In this document: positions 5,593-8,763 of the stretch, piece after piece
Position numbering within the stretch: the stretch's first letter is position 1
Layout of the letters: the number at the start of each line of letters is the position of its first letter
Assembly: GCA_026988735.1 (NCBI GenBank)
Contig: JALSKR010000243.1
Span: forward strand, 1-8,763
From: Sulfurimonas sp.
GTDB taxonomy: Bacteria; Campylobacterota; Campylobacteria; Campylobacterales; Sulfurimonadaceae
Reading direction: 5' to 3'
Length of the DNA: 8,763 nucleotides
Program-made: the position numbers and the translations under genes
Notes under the pieces: generated by a model
The model's database searches: none
What the model saw: the letters and a program-made list of their open reading frames with translations, nothing else
What the model was told of the DNA's origin: nothing

Positions 5593-8025
5593 TTATTTCC
5601 ATCCTCTATTTCGTGAACTGATAGACTTCTTTTTTATAAAAAGCCTATAAAAAATATACAACAACAACAGGGCTACAAATACACCAACAAATACTTGTAC
5701 CCAAGCTCCTAGTAGCACTATCTTATGCAAAATAGTTTGATGTTCTTTGTTGTCGATTTTCACATTTGCCATCTCAGCAATATGCACCATTGCAGAAACC
5801 GCCAAATCTCCTGTTGGAATATCCTGATGACACGAGAGGCAAACACCTCGTCTGTCGAGTTTGCTTCTTTGTTCGTTTGAGAGTGCCGTTGCCAAATTCC
5901 AATGGTCGTCTACAGTTTGTAGGAGTGTGCCGTTTTCATCAACATAACGGCTCCAATCTATGCCAAAATTATCTATTTTAGGTTTTTGCACCGTGTATTT
6001 ACTTGGTATCATTTCACCGGCAGCTGTTTTTAAGCCGACATTCCAATCTTTTGTTTGATTCCCAAATATTTTACCACCTTCTATGCCATAACCCATAGCT
6101 TTTGGATTACTATGACAACTCTCACAACTTCTTGCCTCTTTTTGTACCGTATGAGAGTGTACTGCCGCCATGACAATACCCGGCAATTTTTTCTTTGAGT
6201 TTGGATGTTTATAATCAGGCATCATATTAACATGATTTTGTTGAACTGCTTTGCCATCTTTACCAATGACAGTAATAACAACCTGACATCCCGGCATCGC
6301 CGGAGAGATGCGTCCTTCGCCATTTTGCACAAGCGGAGGATCTTCCCAGCGTAAATAACTTCTTGTTTCTGTTACTTTTCCGGCAATAAGGTGTTCTTTT
6401 AATGTTCCTCGCATCTCGGCTGTTGTACCGTGCAAGTCATGGTCATGTGCAGAAGCCAACCAATCAACACTCTTTTGTCCTTTAGAGTAATCAATTTTGA
6501 CATGACATCCATAACATTGTGGCACCCATGTATCATGGCAAGTATAGCATTCCATTCTATCATTATGCACAGATATTTTATCCATTGCTAAAAGACCTTT
6601 TTGCGAAATCTTTTTTTCCTCTTTGAGTTGCTTGAGCGGATGCAGGGTAATATCTTTCCCACTTGCCAAATGCACAATAACATCATTGCCTTTTCGGACT
6701 ACATTCTTATACGCATTCCCGCGAGCCGTTAAAAGATACCCGTCTTGCGGTTTATAATGAGTCCCCTTCATCAGGTATTTTGCCAATGTTTGACTCACAC
6801 CTCTGGCTTTTCCCTGTGCCGGTTTTGTATCAAATTCATCTCCATACCCAAGCGGCAGTTCCCACGGATATTTTTTCGTTGTTCCGTGACAGTCCTGACA
6901 CTCAATCTCAACTGGAGCAAGGGTCGCACCGCTAATAAAACCATCTCCGTGTAAATCTCTTGTCGTATGACAATCTTGACAAAGCATCCCTTTTTTACGG
7001 TGAATATCCTCTTTGAGATGAATATAATGTTTGGTATGAAGTTTTGGCTGTGCCTTGCCTGTATTATCATAAGTAGGACTATAGTTTGTCTCCATAAGCC
7101 CTTCATAACTCACCCCAATTCTTTTGCCACGATTATGGCAGGTAGAACATGTTTTTGTTGGAATACCCGTATAGTTTATATCGTTTACATGTACGACAGA
7201 ATTTCGTGATGCCTGAATTTCATGCACTAAAAGATGTCCGGCTTTATTTTTAGGTATGGTTTTATCATTCCCCTCATAAAAGCCGTTGTTAGAGTATGGA
7301 ATATGGCATGATGCACAGCCTATACCTCGGTAATCGCCTCTTTTTTGTCTTCCTTTGCCGCCTGTATGACAACGCAAACACTGGTTTCGCAAGTAAGTAT
7401 ATGCCGCTAGTTCAGGATGTGCGGTAGCTTCTTCTGCCGTCGGTGCTTTTGGAATCTCTTTATTTTCTTTTGGATAGACCTGAGGATTGAGCTTTGCCAA
7501 CTTTTGCATATATTCCTGATAGGTTTTTGTTCCCAGTCTTTTGTGCGGATCTGATGGGTTTTTTGCATCATAATTTGCCATATTATGCTTATAACCTTCT
7601 AAGCCACCAAAGCTGTAAAGCACTCCATGAATTTTTCCCTGTTCTGTCATCATCAGATTGTTAAACTGTGCTGCTACCTGCTCTTTGTGGCACATCCCAC
7701 AGGTATTTTGGTTAATCCAGGGGCTGCCCGGTGCTGGATAAAACTCTTTTGGTCCTTCATGTGCCAAAAAGTATGAAATAGTTCCTTTATGCGCTTTGCT
7801 TTTATGTTTTGTTGCGGGATTACCGCCATGACATACAATACAGCTGTTTTTAGCATACCCTGCTTCACTTGCTTTTTTGGCAATCGCTTTTGCCATCCCA
7901 GTCTCAGGAGCGCGTATATGTTCAATACCTCCGTGACATACCAAACAATTATTTGTTTTTGTATAATTTACACCACCAAATAAAAAAGAGGTAACAGCAA
8001 AGAACAAAATGAGTATATTTTTCAA
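5593..8025 (-). CDS. Dodecaheme c-type cytochrome, C-terminally membrane-anchored
   Basis: This is an 810-residue exported cytochrome with twelve CxxCH heme-c motifs, starting at C27, C62, C109, C216, C237, C293, C349, C376, C493, C504, C634 and C729. The signal peptide covers about residues 1-17 (MKNILILFFAVTSFLFG). A single hydrophobic helix (about 769-795) is followed by a basic tail (KKKSISSRNRGWK), so the heme domain should face the periplasm, with the tail in the cytoplasm. Hemes 9 and 10 are only 11 residues apart (CYTCHDTWVPQCYGCH), which suggests closely stacked hemes. Many extra histidines could be distal ligands. All motifs are standard CxxCH; no CxxCK or widely spaced heme site marks a known catalytic class, so the reaction is unknown. 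Electron exchange with the menaquinol pool or a periplasmic reductase is an inference. The start is TTG with AGGA 6 nt upstream. It is the first gene of the operon and begins 33 bp from the CRISPR array. Confidence 0.95.
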   Translation of the reverse strand: MKNILILFFAVTSFLFGGVNYTKTNNCLVCHGGIEHIRAPETGMAKAIAKKASEAGYAKNSCIVCHGGNPATKHKSKAHKGTISYFLAHEGPKEFYPAPGSPWINQNTCGMCHKEQVAAQFNNLMMTEQGKIHGVLYSFGGLEGYKHNMANYDAKNPSDPHKRLGTKTYQEYMQKLAKLNPQVYPKENKEIPKAPTAEEATAHPELAAYTYLRNQCLRCHTGGKGRQKRGDYRGIGCASCHIPYSNNGFYEGNDKTIPKNKAGHLLVHEIQASRNSVVHVNDINYTGIPTKTCSTCHNRGKRIGVSYEGLMETNYSPTYDNTGKAQPKLHTKHYIHLKEDIHRKKGMLCQDCHTTRDLHGDGFISGATLAPVEIECQDCHGTTKKYPWELPLGYGDEFDTKPAQGKARGVSQTLAKYLMKGTHYKPQDGYLLTARGNAYKNVVRKGNDVIVHLASGKDITLHPLKQLKEEKKISQKGLLAMDKISVHNDRMECYTCHDTWVPQCYGCHVKIDYSKGQKSVDWLASAHDHDLHGTTAEMRGTLKEHLIAGKVTETRSYLRWEDPPLVQNGEGRISPAMPGCQVVITVIGKDGKAVQQNHVNMMPDYKHPNSKKKLPGIVMAAVHSHTVQKEARSCESCHSNPKAMGYGIEGGKIFGNQTKDWNVGLKTAAGEMIPSKYTVQKPKIDNFGIDWSRYVDENGTLLQTVDDHWNLATALSNEQRSKLDRRGVCLSCHQDIPTGDLAVSAMVHIAEMANVKIDNKEHQTILHKIVLLGAWVQVFVGVFVALLLLYIFYRLFIKKKSISSRNRGWK
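5602..5607 (-). promoter_or_regulatory. Ribosome binding site deciding the TTG start of mqnC
   Basis: On the minus strand, AGAGGA lies inside the last codons of the cytochrome gene, 9 nt before the TTG at 5590-5592. No ATG or GTG near it gives a better N-terminus, so it supports TTG as the start and fits coupled translation. Confidence 0.7.
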
Positions 8026-8031
8026 GATATT

Positions 8032-8035
8032 TCCT
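8032..8035 (-). promoter_or_regulatory. Ribosome binding site deciding the TTG start of the cytochrome gene
   Basis: AGGA on the minus strand sits 6 nt before the TTG at 8023-8025. The next in-frame ATG is codon 44, after the first heme motif and the signal peptide, so TTG with this site is the only start that keeps export. Confidence 0.75.
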
Positions 8036-8040
8036 ATTAT

Positions 8041-8058
8041 TTATTAAACTTTTAATAA
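8041..8058. repeat. Perfect AT-only palindrome between CRISPR array and cytochrome gene
   Basis: TTATTAAACTTTTAATAA is a perfect inverted repeat of 8-bp arms around CT. It directly abuts the first CRISPR repeat and ends 16 bp before the cytochrome start codon. It could be an operator in the 5' region of the operon or an array-end hairpin. It is too AT-rich to be a convincing terminator. Confidence 0.6.
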
Positions 8059-8064
8059 ATTGTA
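8059..8064 (-). promoter_or_regulatory. Possible repeat-borne -10 box reading out of the array into the cytochrome operon
   Basis: On the minus strand the repeat ends GCGATACAAT. TACAAT matches a sigma-70 -10 box at 4-5 of 6 positions and has G at the -14 position of an extended -10, though not the full TG. Type II-C arrays of Neisseria and Campylobacter are known to carry a promoter in each repeat. From this terminal repeat, transcription would start around 8050-8053 and give a leader of about 25-30 nt before the cytochrome TTG. No clear -35 box is seen, and no other promoter is evident in the 33-bp gap. Confidence 0.4.
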
Positions 8065-8094
8065 TCGCATTGTCGTTTATAGGGGTATTAAAAC

Positions 8095-8190
8095 ACAGGT
8101 AAGCGTGTTTCATCAAACGATAATATTGTATCGCATTGTCGTTTATAGGGGTATTAAAACACAGGTAAGCGTGTTTCATCAAACGATAAT
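8095..8190. repeat. Duplicated spacer-repeat unit at the left end of the array
   Basis: Spacer 1 (8095-8124) and spacer 2 (8161-8190) are identical over all 30 bases and begin ACAGGTAAGCGTGTTTCATC. The 66-bp spacer-plus-repeat unit is therefore exactly duplicated. It lies at the putative leader-distal end, so recombination or slippage between repeats is more likely than a second acquisition. Confidence 0.95.
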
Positions 8191-8763
8191 ATTGTATCGC
8201 ATTGTCGTTTATAGGGGTATTAAAACTACTCAACATTGTTGATATAAACGTATGCCATTGTATCGCATTGTCATTTATAGGGGTATTAAAACAACATGTT
8301 ATATCTCAGATAAAAAAGAATCATTGTATCGCATTGTCGTTTATAGGGGTATTAAAACATGTCAATATACACACAGGCAAAGACTCTAATTGTATCGCAT
8401 TGTCGTTTATAGGGGTATTAAAACTAAAATCTTCTATATGTCTTCTATTGCGATAATTGTATCGCATTGTCGTTTATAGGGGTATTAAAACTAAGAAAGC
8501 TTTTTACTCTGAAATTGTTGCATTGTATCGCATTGTCGTTTATAGGGGTATTAAAACAAGAAACGAGAAATAAAAGCCATATCAAGGATTGTATCGCATT
8601 GTCGTTTATAGGGGTATTAAAACTACTTTGTTTCGACTGTGTAATATTCACTAATTGTATCGCATTGTCGTTTATAGGGGTATTAAAACTGAGTTTGTTA
8701 AAGCCATTTTAGACTCCTAATTGTATCGCATTGTCGTTTATAGGGGTATTAAAACTTCTTTTA

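Larger units (their letters stand above)
8059..8763 (-). CRISPR. CRISPR array, probably type II-C, truncated at the window edge
   Basis: Eleven 36-bp repeats (plus strand: ATTGTATCGCATTGTCG... to ...GGGGTATTAAAAC) start at 8059, 8125, 8191, 8257, 8323, 8389, 8456, 8522, 8588, 8654 and 8720. Ten complete spacers separate them, all 30 bp except the sixth (8425-8455, 31 bp), plus 8 nt of an eleventh. Repeats are identical except the fourth, which has A for G at 8273. Spacers 1 and 2 are identical. Repeat and spacer lengths, and the minus-strand form GTTTTAATACCCC...GATACAAT, match type II repeats, in which the crRNA has spacer followed by GUUUUA. The minus strand is therefore the likely crRNA strand, and the leader and newest spacers should lie beyond the right edge. 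No cas gene, leader or tracrRNA is in the window, so the type is an inference from the repeat. Short reading frames across the array are artefacts. Confidence 0.97.

Noticed and set aside
6795..7106. Minus-strand frame of 103 codons inside the cytochrome gene
   Set aside because: It lies in another frame of a gene with twelve intact heme motifs and shows no feature of its own.
8293..8322. Spacer 4 shares TATATCTCAGA with the hairpin at 603-613 (possible self-targeting)
   Set aside because: Eleven matching bases out of 30 is too short for a target and is within chance for this composition.
8060..8712. Repetitive short reading frames on both strands across the array, giving repeated peptides such as IVVYRGIK or CFNTPINDNAIQ
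   Set aside because: They are translations of CRISPR repeats, not repeat proteins.

Overview
The window looks like an AT-rich chromosomal segment from a member of the Campylobacterota, plausibly a Sulfurimonas- or Sulfurovum-like respiratory organism. The support is a futalosine-pathway mqnC directly followed by an M16 peptidase homologue (I recall the same pairing as HP0656/HP0657 in Helicobacter pylori), a large multiheme cytochrome c, and a CRISPR repeat resembling Campylobacter type II-C repeats. The genus is not decidable from this sequence alone.

Layout, left to right. Positions 1-113 are non-coding and rich in short inverted and direct repeats. Positions 114-494 (minus) encode a small pentapeptide-repeat protein. 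Positions 495-1020 hold no convincing gene but contain two structured DNA elements: a cloverleaf-like set of inverted repeats (577-761) and a candidate degenerate MITE-like element with imperfect terminal inverted repeats (772-1009). Positions 1021-8025 are one tightly packed minus-strand operon, transcribed right to left: a 12-heme membrane-anchored cytochrome c, then mqnC, then a zinc-less M16 peptidase homologue, then a RecD2-like helicase. The junctions are 0 nt, a 1-nt overlap and 4 nt, so translational coupling is likely. Both the cytochrome and mqnC start at TTG with good Shine-Dalgarno sequences. Positions 8059-8763 are a CRISPR array (11 repeats of 36 bp, spacers of 30-31 bp) that runs off the right edge. 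No cas gene or tracrRNA is visible.

How it fits together. MqnC makes a menaquinone precursor, and the cytochrome is a periplasmic electron carrier held by one C-terminal helix, so these two genes could serve the same menaquinone-linked respiration. The M16 protein is exported and looks like the non-catalytic half of a two-protein peptidase. RecD2 is a DNA helicase with no obvious link to the others and may simply be carried along.

The most interesting point is the junction between array and operon. Read on the minus strand, which is the likely crRNA strand, each repeat ends in TACAAT. This is the kind of repeat-borne -10 box known from type II-C arrays. The last repeat lies only 33 bp upstream of the cytochrome start codon, so transcription from the array, or from that repeat itself, may feed the respiratory operon.
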